Assembly: GCF_001427025.1 (NCBI RefSeq)
Contig: NZ_LMGA01000001.1
Span: 988,455 to 1,052,454, forward strand
DNA: 64,000 nucleotides
Direction of reading: 5' to 3'
From: Mesorhizobium sp. Root554
GTDB lineage: Bacteria > Pseudomonadota > Alphaproteobacteria > Rhizobiales > Rhizobiaceae
Part shown: piece after piece, positions 29,268-37,486 of the stretch
Position numbering within the stretch: position 1 is the stretch's first letter
How the letters are laid out: each line of letters starts with the position of its first letter
Translations under genes and position numbers: made by a program
Notes under the pieces: generated by a model
Told to the model about the DNA's origin: nothing
Databases searched by the model: none
The model's input: only the letters and a program-made list of their open reading frames with translations

Positions 29268-30005
29268 ATGTTCGATCTGACCGGCCGCAAGGCGCTTGTT
29301 ACGGGCGCATCGGGTGGAATTGGCGAAGCGATCGCGCGGCTCCTGCACGCGCAAGGCGCTGTCGTCGGCTTGCATGGGACGCGTGTCGAGAAGCTGGAGG
29401 CGCTGGCCGCCGAACTCGGCGACCGGGTCAAGCTCTTCCCGGCGAACCTGTCCGACCGCGACGAGGTGAAAGCGCTTGGCCAGAAGGTGGAAGCCGACCT
29501 CGAAGGCGTCGATATCCTGGTCAACAATGCCGGCATCACCAAGGACGGCCTGTTCGTGCGCATGTCGGACGCCGACTGGGATTCGGTGATGGAGGTCAAT
29601 CTGACCGCCGTGTTTCGCCTCACCCGCGAACTCACGCACCCAATGATGCGTCGCCGTCATGGCCGCATCATCAACATCACCTCGGTGGTCGGCGTCACCG
29701 GCAATCCGGGACAGGCGAATTACTGCGCCTCGAAGGCCGGCATGATCGGTCTGTCCAAGTCGCTTGCGCAGGAAATCGCCACCCGCAACATTACCGTGAA
29801 TTGTGTGGCCCCGGGCTTCATCGAATCGGCGATGACCGAAAAGTTGAATGACAAGCAGAAGGAAGCGATCATGGGCGCTATCCCGGCCAAGCGGATGGGT
29901 ACGTCCGCCGAGGTCGCTTCCGCCGTCGTTTACCTTGCCTCGGACGAGGCGTCCTACGTCACCGGCCAGACGCTGCACGTCAATGGCGGCATGGCGATGA
30001 TCTGA
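29268..30005 (+). CDS. fabG: 3-oxoacyl-ACP reductase
   Basis: FabG reduces beta-ketoacyl-ACP with NADPH. This is a 245-residue SDR with the cofactor motif VTGASGGIGEAIA, the structural NNAGIT motif, catalytic S-Y-K (ITSVVGVTGNPGQANYCASKAG) and the C-terminal GGMAMI. ATG at 29268 follows GGAGGGG and gives the family length. A hairpin terminator (30026-30061) follows, so the downstream acpP is probably transcribed separately as well. Confidence 0.95.
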   Translation: MFDLTGRKALVTGASGGIGEAIARLLHAQGAVVGLHGTRVEKLEALAAELGDRVKLFPANLSDRDEVKALGQKVEADLEGVDILVNNAGITKDGLFVRMSDADWDSVMEVNLTAVFRLTRELTHPMMRRRHGRIINITSVVGVTGNPGQANYCASKAGMIGLSKSLAQEIATRNITVNCVAPGFIESAMTEKLNDKQKEAIMGAIPAKRMGTSAEVASAVVYLASDEASYVTGQTLHVNGGMAMI

Positions 30006-30025
30006 TCGATTGAATTCGCATCGAG

Positions 30026-30061
30026 AAAAAGGCCGTTGCGCCTTGGAGCCATGGCCTTTTT
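30026..30061. terminator. Terminator-like inverted repeat between fabG and acpP
   Basis: AAAAAGGCC (30026-30034) and GGCCTTTTT (30053-30061) form a perfect 9-bp dyad with an 18-base loop that ends in T5. It would work as an intrinsic terminator or attenuator after fabG. Confidence 0.65.
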
Positions 30062-30147
30062 GGTGTAATGCGGCCCGCAACCCGGCGGTTCGGGCAAAAA
30101 CCGACCTGTCCGTTGTTGCATTTCGGCAGGACTATCTTTGAGCTTGA

Positions 30148-30169
30148 TTAGCGGCAATCGGCCCGCTAA
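30148..30169. promoter_or_regulatory. Perfect dyad in the acpP leader
   Basis: TTAGCGG (30148-30154) and CCGCTAA (30163-30169) form a perfect 7-bp inverted repeat 36 bases before acpP. It overlaps a possible TTGATT-N17-TAACGA promoter (30144-30172). It could be an operator or a leader hairpin; no regulator can be named. Confidence 0.35.
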
Positions 30170-30204
30170 CGAAGACAGACAAACATGAAGACGAGGATGC
30201 CCAC

Positions 30205-30441
30205 ATGAGTGACACCGCAGAGCGCGTCAAGAAGATCGTTATCGAACATCTTGGTGTGGAAGCCGACAAAGTGACCGAACAGGCGAGCTTCATCGACGAT
30301 CTGGGCGCGGACAGTCTGGACACGGTCGAACTCGTCATGGCGTTCGAAGAAGAATTCGGCGTCGAGATTCCTGATGACGCCGCCGAGACCATCCTCACGG
30401 TTGGTGATGCGGTGAAGTACATCGACAAGGCTTCGGCCTGA
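30205..30441 (+). CDS. acpP: Acyl carrier protein
   Basis: This is a 78-residue acidic carrier protein for fatty-acid intermediates. The phosphopantetheine site is Ser37 in [20 protein letters not shown]. Size and composition match rhizobial AcpP. It lies between fabG and fabF, with its own leader region of about 140 bases after the fabG hairpin, which would allow the high expression typical of ACP. Confidence 0.97.
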   Translation: MSDTAERVKKIVIEHLGVEADKVTEQASFIDDLGADSLDTVELVMAFEEEFGVEIPDDAAETILTVGDAVKYIDKASA

Positions 30442-30475
30442 CGATTTCTCTACGCATTGGCTGGGAGGGCGCGCG

Positions 30476-31738
30476 ATGAGGCGTGTCGTGGTCACAGGCC
30501 TCGGCTTGCTTTCGCCGTTCGGCTACGGAACCGAGCATAGCTGGAAGAACCTGCTGACTGGCCGCAGCGCGGCCAGTCGCGTCACGACCTTCGAGGTCGA
30601 TGACCTGCCCTGCAAGATCGCCCATGTCATCCCGCGTGGCGATGGCGCCAACGGCACCTTCAATCCGGAAGCCCTTCTGGAGCCGAAGGAACTGCGCAAG
30701 ATCGGCGACTTCATCCTCTACGGCATCGCGGCGGCTGACGAAGCGCTGAAGGATTCCGGCTGGGAACCGAAGACGCATGAGGAGCAATGCGCCACCGGCG
30801 TGATGATCGGTTCGGGCATTGGCGGCATTGAAGGCATCGCCGAGAACGCCATCATCCTCAAGGAACGCGGCCCGCGCCGCATCACGCCATTCTTTATCCC
30901 CGGCCAGATCATCAACCTGGTCTCCGGCCAGGTCTCGATCCGGCACGGGCTCAAGGGCCCGAACCACGCCGTCGTCACTGCGTGCTCGACCGGCGCGCAC
31001 GCCATCGGCGATGCCGCCCGATTGATCCAGTATGGCGATGCCGACGTGATGCTGGCCGGCGGCGCCGAAGCGCCCGTCACGCGGCTTTCCCTTGCCGGCT
31101 TCGCGGCGTGCCGGGCTCTTTCCACTGACCGCAACGACACCCCTGAAAAGGCATCGCGTCCTTACGACCGGGATCGTGACGGCTTCGTCATGGGCGAGGG
31201 CGCCGGCGTCGTGGTTCTGGAAGAACTGGAACATGCCAAGGCGCGTGGCGCCAGGATTTACGGCGAGGTGGTTGGCTACGGCCTGACGGGCGATGCCTAT
31301 CACATCACTGCCCCCGCCGAAGATGGCGACGGCGCATTCCGTTGCATGACGGCGGCGCTGAAGCGCGCGAAGCTTACGCCGGCTGACGTCGATTACATCA
31401 ACGCGCATGGCACTTCGACCATGGCAGACACGATCGAACTCGGTGCGGTCGAACGGCTCGTCGGCAACGCCGCCTCCAAGATATCGATGTCTTCGACAAA
31501 ATCGTCGATCGGGCATCTGCTCGGTGCGGCGGGCGCAGCCGAAGCAATCTTCTCCATCCTCGCCATCCGCGACAACATCGCGCCGGCGACAATCAACCTG
31601 GACAATCCAGAGCGCGAAACCGCCATCGACCTCGTGCCGCACAAGCCACGCAAGCGCCAGATCGATATCGCGCTGTCCAATTCGTTTGGATTCGGCGGCA
31701 CCAATGCGTCGCTGGTTTTCCAGCGCTATAACGGTTGA
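30476..31738 (+). CDS. fabF: 3-oxoacyl-ACP synthase II
   Basis: FabF condenses malonyl-ACP with acyl-ACP. The 420-residue product begins MRRVVVTGLGLLSPFG. It has the catalytic triad of the condensing enzymes: Cys in VVTACSTGAHAIGDA, His in INAHGTSTMADT and His in STKSSIGHLLGAAGA. It also carries the C-terminal NSFGFGGTNASLVF. It follows acpP by 34 bases and is probably co-transcribed with it. Confidence 0.95.
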   Translation: MRRVVVTGLGLLSPFGYGTEHSWKNLLTGRSAASRVTTFEVDDLPCKIAHVIPRGDGANGTFNPEALLEPKELRKIGDFILYGIAAADEALKDSGWEPKTHEEQCATGVMIGSGIGGIEGIAENAIILKERGPRRITPFFIPGQIINLVSGQVSIRHGLKGPNHAVVTACSTGAHAIGDAARLIQYGDADVMLAGGAEAPVTRLSLAGFAACRALSTDRNDTPEKASRPYDRDRDGFVMGEGAGVVVLEELEHAKARGARIYGEVVGYGLTGDAYHITAPAEDGDGAFRCMTAALKRAKLTPADVDYINAHGTSTMADTIELGAVERLVGNAASKISMSSTKSSIGHLLGAAGAAEAIFSILAIRDNIAPATINLDNPERETAIDLVPHKPRKRQIDIALSNSFGFGGTNASLVFQRYNG

Positions 31739-31746
31739 GATCGAGA

Positions 31747-31771
31747 CAGCGTCCGTAGCTGCGGAACGCTG
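31747..31771 (+). terminator. Possible hairpin after fabF
   Basis: CAGCGT-CCG (31747-31755) pairs with CGG-A-ACGCTG (31762-31771), a 9-bp stem with one bulged A, followed a few bases later by TTTT. This may be partial termination between fabF and mltG. Confidence 0.35.
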
Positions 31772-31837
31772 CCAATTTTGCCATATTCGCTCCTACGCTG
31801 CCGGAGGGGATTCTTTGAAAGATCGAAGGTAGGTGCC

Positions 31838-33025
31838 ATGAACACCAGTCCGGCCAATGGAGAGTTCGGTCAAAAACCGGCCGGACCGATCGTGCCGAAA
31901 ACGGCCAACGAAGCACTGCGCCCCGAGGCCGGCACGCCGCCGCCGAGCAAGCGGTCGCGCGCTTCCCGCAGCCAGATCGTGGTTTTCCTGAATTTCGTCG
32001 TCTCCTGCATCCTCCTGGCGGTGCTGGCAGCGGGTGTGGCGCTCTATTTCGGCAAGCAGGAATTCAACGGACCCGGACCCTCGGCCAGTGGCGACACCTT
32101 CCTGGTGAGGCCCAATACCGGCGTTCAGGAAATAGCCGACCAACTCGAGCGGCGCGGTCTGATCAGCGACGCGCGGGTCTTCCGGCTCGGCGTGCGCGCC
32201 TATGGCAATGATTCCGCCATCAAGGCCGGCGAATACCAGATCAAGCCGAACGCCTCCATGCACGAGATCATGGAACTCCTGAAAAGCGGTAAGTCGGTGA
32301 TGTATTCGCTGACCATTCCCGAGGGCTTGACGGTCGAGCAGGCGTTCCAGCGCGTGGCCCAGCAGGAAGCCCTGACCGGCGAAATGCCTGCGTCGCTGCC
32401 GCCCGAAGGCACCGTTGCCACGGACACGCTGCGCTTCACCCGCGGCGCCACGCGCCAGCAGATGATCGACAAGCTGATGGCCGACCAGAAGCAACTGGTG
32501 GACGAGGTCTGGGCGCGCCGTGCGCCGGATCTGCCTATCGCCAACATCGACGAATTCGTGACGCTGGCTTCCATCGTCGAGAAAGAAACCGGCAAGAGCG
32601 ACGAGCGTTCACGTGTCGCCGCTGTTTTCCTGAACCGCCTTGAAAAAGGCATGCGGCTGCAATCCGATCCAACCATTATCTACGGCCTGTTCGGCGGCAA
32701 GGGTAAGCCGGCCGACCGCCCGATTTATCAGTCGGATCTGGCCAAGCAGACGCCGTACAACACCTATGTCATCAGCGGCCTGCCGCCGACGCCGATCGCC
32801 AATCCCGGCCGCGCCGCCCTCGAAGCTGTCGCCAACCCATCCAAGACGAAAGACCTTTATTTCGTCGCCGATGGCAGCGGCGGCCATGTTTTCGCGGCCA
32901 CGCTGGAGGAGCACAACGAAAACGTGGCACGCTACCGCGCATTCCAGAAGAAGCAGGCCGACGAGGCCGCCAAGGCCGGCGCAGCGCCGGCGGCGGCTCC
33001 GGCGACCGGCGGAGCGGCGCAATAA
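31838..33025 (+). CDS. mltG: Endolytic murein transglycosylase MltG (YceG family)
   Basis: MltG cleaves nascent peptidoglycan strands and is thought to end glycan polymerisation. The 395-residue protein has a cytosolic proline-rich N-terminus, one TM helix (IVVFLNFVVSCILLAVLAAG), a LysM-like region and the YceG catalytic domain. The active-site glutamate is in LASIVEKETGKSDER, and other signatures include VFLNRLEKGMRLQSDPTIIYG and YNTYVISGLPPTPIANPG. The C-terminus is an Ala/Pro-rich tail. ATG at 31838 follows GAAGGTAGG; the frame opens 20 codons earlier. Confidence 0.93.
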   Translation: MNTSPANGEFGQKPAGPIVPKTANEALRPEAGTPPPSKRSRASRSQIVVFLNFVVSCILLAVLAAGVALYFGKQEFNGPGPSASGDTFLVRPNTGVQEIADQLERRGLISDARVFRLGVRAYGNDSAIKAGEYQIKPNASMHEIMELLKSGKSVMYSLTIPEGLTVEQAFQRVAQQEALTGEMPASLPPEGTVATDTLRFTRGATRQQMIDKLMADQKQLVDEVWARRAPDLPIANIDEFVTLASIVEKETGKSDERSRVAAVFLNRLEKGMRLQSDPTIIYGLFGGKGKPADRPIYQSDLAKQTPYNTYVISGLPPTPIANPGRAALEAVANPSKTKDLYFVADGSGGHVFAATLEEHNENVARYRAFQKKQADEAAKAGAAPAAAPATGGAAQ

Positions 33026-33071
33026 GCCGCGTTGAGAGGCCGATTGGGGCCGCATTGGGGGATATGAGGAA

Positions 33072-33962
33072 TTGAGCCTGCAGAGCATGACGGGTTTTGC
33101 CCGTGCTGTCGCCGAGCATGACGGGACGGCCATCGCCTGGGAGGTGAAATCCGTCAACGGCAAGAGCGTCGAGGTCCGCCTGCGGCTGCCTTCAGGCTTC
33201 GAACGGCTCGAGCCGGCGACGCGTCAGGCCGTGCAGAAGCGCTTTGCCCGAGGCAGTTTCCAGGCGACTCTTGCCATCGCGCATCCGGGCGCCATTCAGG
33301 CGCAGCCGGTGGTCAACGAGGCCTTCCTAAAGGACTTGGCCGGATTGGCGCGCCGGCTCCAGGAACAGTACGGCGCCACCCCGGCGACAGCCGATGGCCT
33401 TCTGTCGCTGCGTGGCGTGCTCGAACTGCCGGAAGCCATCGAGACCGACGAAGCCCGGGCAGCGATCGACCAGGCGATCGAGGCCACCCTTGCCCAGGCG
33501 CTGACCGGGCTGGAGGAGGCGCGCCGCGCCGAAGGGCAGGCGCTCGGTTCAGTGCTTTCCGGCCACCTCGATTCCATCGAAGTGCTGACCGCCAGGGCCG
33601 AAGCGGATCCGTCGCGCGAACCGGCAACCATCCGCGAAAAGATCGCCGAACAGGTGCGTCTTTTGATGGACAATTCGGCAAATCTCGATGAGAACCGCCT
33701 CCATCAGGAGGCCGCTTTCCTCGCCACCAAGGCGGATATCCGCGAGGAGATCGACCGGCTCAAGACGCATGTGGCGTCGGGCAGGGCGCTTTTGGCGGCA
33801 GGCGGCGCTATCGGCCGCAAGCTCGATTTTCTGGCGCAGGAATTCAATCGCGAATCGAATACTCTGTGCTCCAAGTCGAATGCCGCCTCGGTCACCGCTA
33901 TCGGACTGGAGCTCAAGGCGGTGGTCGATCAGTTTCGCGAACAGGTCCAGAATCTGGAGTGA
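33072..33962 (+). CDS. YicC family endoribonuclease-like protein
   Basis: This 296-residue protein of the YicC/YloC family has the N-terminal QSMTGFARA, EVKSVNGKSVEVRLRLP and the C-terminal LDFLAQEFNRESNTLCSKSN motif. Family members have been reported as endoribonucleases. The start appears to be TTG at 33072, giving MSLQSMTGFAR as in relatives. A purine-rich run sits just upstream; ATG at 33087 would remove the conserved first residues. It lies between mltG and gmk, as in other rhizobia. Confidence 0.88.
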   Translation: MSLQSMTGFARAVAEHDGTAIAWEVKSVNGKSVEVRLRLPSGFERLEPATRQAVQKRFARGSFQATLAIAHPGAIQAQPVVNEAFLKDLAGLARRLQEQYGATPATADGLLSLRGVLELPEAIETDEARAAIDQAIEATLAQALTGLEEARRAEGQALGSVLSGHLDSIEVLTARAEADPSREPATIREKIAEQVRLLMDNSANLDENRLHQEAAFLATKADIREEIDRLKTHVASGRALLAAGGAIGRKLDFLAQEFNRESNTLCSKSNAASVTAIGLELKAVVDQFREQVQNLE

Positions 33963-33965
33963 CAG

Positions 33966-34622
33966 ATGGTGCCCACGGACACCGCATCCCGCATCCGCCG
34001 CCGGGGCTTGATGCTCGTGCTGTCGTCACCCTCGGGTGCCGGCAAATCGACCATTGCGCGCAACCTCATCGAAAGCGATCAGGGGTTCGAGCTGTCAGTC
34101 AGTGTGACGACGCGTCCGCGCCGGGGCAGCGAGATAGATGGCATTCACTATCATTTCCGCTCCAAGCGGGAATTCGAGATCCTGCGCGACAATGACGAAC
34201 TGCTGGAATCGGCGGAAGTTCACGGCAATTTTTACGCGACGCCACGCGAGCCGGCGGAACGCGCCATGGCCGAAGGCCGCGACATGCTGTTCGACATCGA
34301 CTGGCAAGGCGCCAAGCAGCTCAAGGAAAAGATGCGTGGCGACATCGTTTCGGTCTTCATCCTGCCGCCGTCGATGAGCGAGCTGAAAGCCAGGCTCAAG
34401 CGCCGCGCCGAGGACCAGGAAAAAGTCATCGAGACGCGGCTGAAGAATGCGCGCGAGGAAATCGAGCATTGGACCGAATACGACTTCGTCGTCATCAACG
34501 ACGATCTGGACAGGGCCTTTGCCGAAGTTCGCGCCATCGTCGTCGCGGAGCGGCTGCGCCGTGACCGGCGTCCGGGACTGTTCGATTTCGTTTCGGGCCT
34601 GCTGGACGAAAAGACCGGTTGA
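33966..34622 (+). CDS. gmk: Guanylate kinase
   Basis: Gmk phosphorylates GMP to GDP with ATP. The 218-residue product has the P-loop [17 protein letters not shown], the GMP-binding [18 protein letters not shown], and [14 protein letters not shown]. The start lies three bases after the yicC stop, so it is the last gene of the fatty-acid/cell-wall cluster. It converges on rsmA with 10 bases between. Confidence 0.96.
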   Translation: MVPTDTASRIRRRGLMLVLSSPSGAGKSTIARNLIESDQGFELSVSVTTRPRRGSEIDGIHYHFRSKREFEILRDNDELLESAEVHGNFYATPREPAERAMAEGRDMLFDIDWQGAKQLKEKMRGDIVSVFILPPSMSELKARLKRRAEDQEKVIETRLKNAREEIEHWTEYDFVVINDDLDRAFAEVRAIVVAERLRRDRRPGLFDFVSGLLDEKTG

Positions 34623-34632
34623 GTCCGAAGCC

Positions 34633-35454
34633 TCAGATCAAATTGGCGAGCCGGACGAATTCCTCGACGTCCAGCGTTTCGGCCCGGCGCGTCGGGTCGA
34701 TGCCCGCTTTCGTCAGCAACGCTTCACCGCCAAGGCTTTTCAGGCTCTGCCGCAGCATCTTGCGTCTCTGCCCGAAGGCGGCTTCCGTAACACGCGCAAG
34801 CTTCGTCACATCGGCCGGCAGGGGCGACAAACGCGGCGCGATATGTACGACCGAAGACGTGACTTTCGGCGGCGGCGTAAACGCCTGCGGTGGCAGATCG
34901 AAGACGATCTTCGCCTCGGTGCGCCAGCCGGCCAGGACGCCAAGCCGCCCGTAGCCGTCGCTGCCCGGCTTGGCGACGATGCGTTCGGCTACCTCGCGCT
35001 GGAACATCAGCGTCATGGACCGGTAGAAAGGCGGCCAGCCTTTCGATATCAGCCAGCGCACCAGCAATTCGGTGCCGATATTGTAAGGCAAATTGGCGAC
35101 GATCTTGGTCGGCCCGTCGGCCAATGCAGCAAAATCGGTCTTGAGCGCGTCGCCGGCAATAATTTCAAGCCGGTTCGGATAGTGGCCGGCAATTTCGGCT
35201 AGCGCCGCGAGGCAGCGTTCGTCGCGTTCGATGGCGACAACGCGCTTGGCGCCGTGCATGAGCAACGCCCGTGTCAGACCTCCGGGGCCGGGACCCACTT
35301 CTATGACTGTGACGTCCTTTAACTCGCCTGCCGCGCGCGCGACCTTGCCGGTCAGGTTGAGGTCGAGCAGGAAATTCTGGCCGAGCGACTTCTTCGCCTG
35401 CAAACCATGCTTCTCGATGACCTCCCTCAGTGGCGGCAGGCCGTCCGCGCTCAT
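34633..35454 (-). CDS. rsmA: 16S rRNA dimethyladenosine transferase RsmA (KsgA)
   Basis: RsmA dimethylates A1518 and A1519 near the 3' end of 16S rRNA during 30S assembly. The 273-residue product has [17 protein letters not shown], the SAM motif [16 protein letters not shown] and the catalytic [11 protein letters not shown]. It overlaps the end of pdxA by 4 bases and is last in the minus-strand lptF-to-rsmA series. Confidence 0.95.
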   Translation of the reverse strand: MSADGLPPLREVIEKHGLQAKKSLGQNFLLDLNLTGKVARAAGELKDVTVIEVGPGPGGLTRALLMHGAKRVVAIERDERCLAALAEIAGHYPNRLEIIAGDALKTDFAALADGPTKIVANLPYNIGTELLVRWLISKGWPPFYRSMTLMFQREVAERIVAKPGSDGYGRLGVLAGWRTEAKIVFDLPPQAFTPPPKVTSSVVHIAPRLSPLPADVTKLARVTEAAFGQRRKMLRQSLKSLGGEALLTKAGIDPTRRAETLDVEEFVRLANLI

Positions 35455-36467
35455 GCCGGCTTTCCAGCAGCAAGATGCCGCGCCAGCTTCAGCGCTGCGA
35501 TCAGGCTGTCAGGCCGGGCGATGCCCTTGCCGGCGATGTCGAAAGCCGTGCCATGGTCTGGCGATGTCCGCACGAAAGGCAGGCCCAGCGTCACATTCAC
35601 CGCTTCGTCGAAAGCCAGCGCCTTGGCCGGGATCAGCGCCTGGTCGTGATACATGCACAGCGCCGCGTCATAGGTGGCCCGCGCCCGCGGATGGAACATC
35701 GTATCGGCCGGCAACGGCCCCACGGCATCGATACCCTCGCTGCGAAGCAGCTCGACGGCAGGCCGCACGATCCGGTCATCCTCCAGTCCCATCGATCCGC
35801 CTTCGCCGGCATGCGGGTTGAGCCCGGCAATGGCCAGTCTCGGGCTTTGTATGCCGAATCGTTCATTCAGATCACGTGCGGTGATACGCCCGATCGCGGC
35901 GATCAGTTCGGTGGTCAGCATCCTGGGCACATCCGACAGCGGGACATGGATCGTCACCGGCACGGTCCGCAGGTCGGGTCCGGCCAGCATCATCACCGGC
36001 GTGACCGCTCTGCCGAGATGCCGGGAGGCAAGGTGGGCCAGATATTCCGTATGCCCGGGAAAACCGAAACCGGCGTCGTAAAGCGGCTTCTTGGCAATCG
36101 GGCAGGTGACGACAGCCGCGGCGACCCCTGTCAGCGTGTCGGCCACGGCTTTTTCTATGGCCTCGATCGTGCCTGCGGCGTTCGCAATATCTGGCTGCCC
36201 GGGCGTATTGGTGAAACGGGCTTCAAGCGGCAGAATCGGCAGCGTGTTATGAAATGCCGCCATGGCCTGGCTGGGATCGGCCTCGATGATTGGAATGTCG
36301 ACACCAAGCGCTTTTGCACGCGCAGCAACCAGCGCGGGATCGGCAAGCAGATAGAAGGGGGGAACGCCGTTCTCCGCACGTCTACGCCATGCTTCTATCG
36401 CGATTTCAGGCCCGATGCCTGAGGGGTCACCGACGCTGAGAGCCAGCGGAAGGCCAGCGTGCAGCAC
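35451..36467 (-). CDS. pdxA: 4-hydroxythreonine-4-phosphate dehydrogenase
   Basis: PdxA oxidises 4-phosphohydroxy-L-threonine in the DXP-dependent pyridoxal phosphate pathway. The 338-residue product shows [16 protein letters not shown], metal-binding histidines in [10 protein letters not shown] and [11 protein letters not shown], and [15 protein letters not shown]. The start is GTG at 36467, seven bases after the surA-like stop; an in-frame stop just upstream rules out longer forms. The 3' end overlaps rsmA. Confidence 0.94.
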   Translation of the reverse strand: MLHAGLPLALSVGDPSGIGPEIAIEAWRRRAENGVPPFYLLADPALVAARAKALGVDIPIIEADPSQAMAAFHNTLPILPLEARFTNTPGQPDIANAAGTIEAIEKAVADTLTGVAAAVVTCPIAKKPLYDAGFGFPGHTEYLAHLASRHLGRAVTPVMMLAGPDLRTVPVTIHVPLSDVPRMLTTELIAAIGRITARDLNERFGIQSPRLAIAGLNPHAGEGGSMGLEDDRIVRPAVELLRSEGIDAVGPLPADTMFHPRARATYDAALCMYHDQALIPAKALAFDEAVNVTLGLPFVRTSPDHGTAFDIAGKGIARPDSLIAALKLARHLAAGKPA

Positions 36468-36473
36468 GTCGGC

Positions 36474-37391
36474 TCAGCGCTTGACGATGCGGGCTTTGGC
36501 CCTGATCTCTTCGAGGTACTTCTTGCTGAGTTCCTCGGAACCGCCTGACGCGCCCTCGCTTTCGAACATCATCTTGGCGACCTTGTCGTCGGACACCTCG
36601 CGCGAACTGCAGATGCCGATGAACTCGACGCCGCGTTCCGTCTCCCGCACGCCCGTCGCACCGCCAACATTGGTTTTCTTGATCTGCTCTGCCCACTCTG
36701 TAGGCAGTTCCGGCGTTAGCACCCGACCGAGATCGCGCACGGTCACGTCGATCAGTCCCTTGGCGAATTCGCGGCTGGTGGCGCAGCCGTTGAAGCGGGC
36801 GCGCATGGCTTCCGCCTCGCGCTTGCGCTTGCCGAGGATGGCGCCGCGTTCGCTGGCTGGAACGACGAAGATGACCTGTTGAAGCATGTATTCGGTGGCG
36901 GTCGGCTTGTTTCCGTTCTTGTCGAGCATCTTCCGCACAAGGTCCTGCTGGCTTGATCCGCCGCTTTCCGACCGCGACCGTGCCGAGAGCGCCTGGTTCC
37001 ACGCCATCTGCGTGCGAATGAACTCCTTGAAGTGTTCCTTGGTCACGCCCGACTGCGCCATGACGCCGTCAAGCTGCTGCAACTGCATCTTGTTGGACGA
37101 GGCGAAGCGCGCATACGCATCATTGACCTGCTTGTCGCTGATGCGCACGCCGATGCGGCGCGCTTCGGCCAGTTTCAGCGCCTGCTCGACCATTTCGTCT
37201 TCGGCATTGCCCTTCCTGCGCTGCAGCTTCAGAAAAGCCGCGCGGTGTTGGATGTCACCCGTGGTGACGGCGATGTCGTTGATGACGTATTTGATGGAAC
37301 TCGCAAAAGCCGGCGGCGTCGGAACAATCACCGAAACGGATGTTGCCATCACAAGCAACGCGAAGCTCGCGGAAAAAAGAAAACGTCTCAT
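36474..37391 (-). CDS. surA: SurA-type periplasmic chaperone / peptidyl-prolyl isomerase
   Basis: This is a 305-residue exported protein. A signal peptide (RRFLFSASFALLVMATSV, ending in PPAFA before SSIKYVI) is followed by a SurA_N-like helical domain (VINDIAVTTGDIQHRAAFLKL). A single parvulin-like region then starts around EYMLQQVIFVVP. E. coli SurA has 428 residues and two PPIase domains, so this is a short form with one diverged domain. Its place between lptD and pdxA matches the classic lptD-surA-pdxA-rsmA order, supporting a role in outer-membrane protein folding. I use ATG at 37391; a GTG three codons upstream is possible. Confidence 0.85.
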   Translation of the reverse strand: MRRFLFSASFALLVMATSVSVIVPTPPAFASSIKYVINDIAVTTGDIQHRAAFLKLQRRKGNAEDEMVEQALKLAEARRIGVRISDKQVNDAYARFASSNKMQLQQLDGVMAQSGVTKEHFKEFIRTQMAWNQALSARSRSESGGSSQQDLVRKMLDKNGNKPTATEYMLQQVIFVVPASERGAILGKRKREAEAMRARFNGCATSREFAKGLIDVTVRDLGRVLTPELPTEWAEQIKKTNVGGATGVRETERGVEFIGICSSREVSDDKVAKMMFESEGASGGSEELSKKYLEEIRAKARIVKR

Positions 37392-37486
37392 CGAAAGCAC
37401 TCGTTCTGGTTTCGGCCTTAGCTGCTACCTGGGGATATGAAGGATTTCGTGCATGCATTATGCGGCGAAACCATGTCCCGGCAGGA

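Noticed and set aside
33064..33075. ATG at 33064 as a start for yicC
   Set aside because: It is out of frame and meets TGA three codons later; the TTG at 33072 gives the conserved N-terminus.
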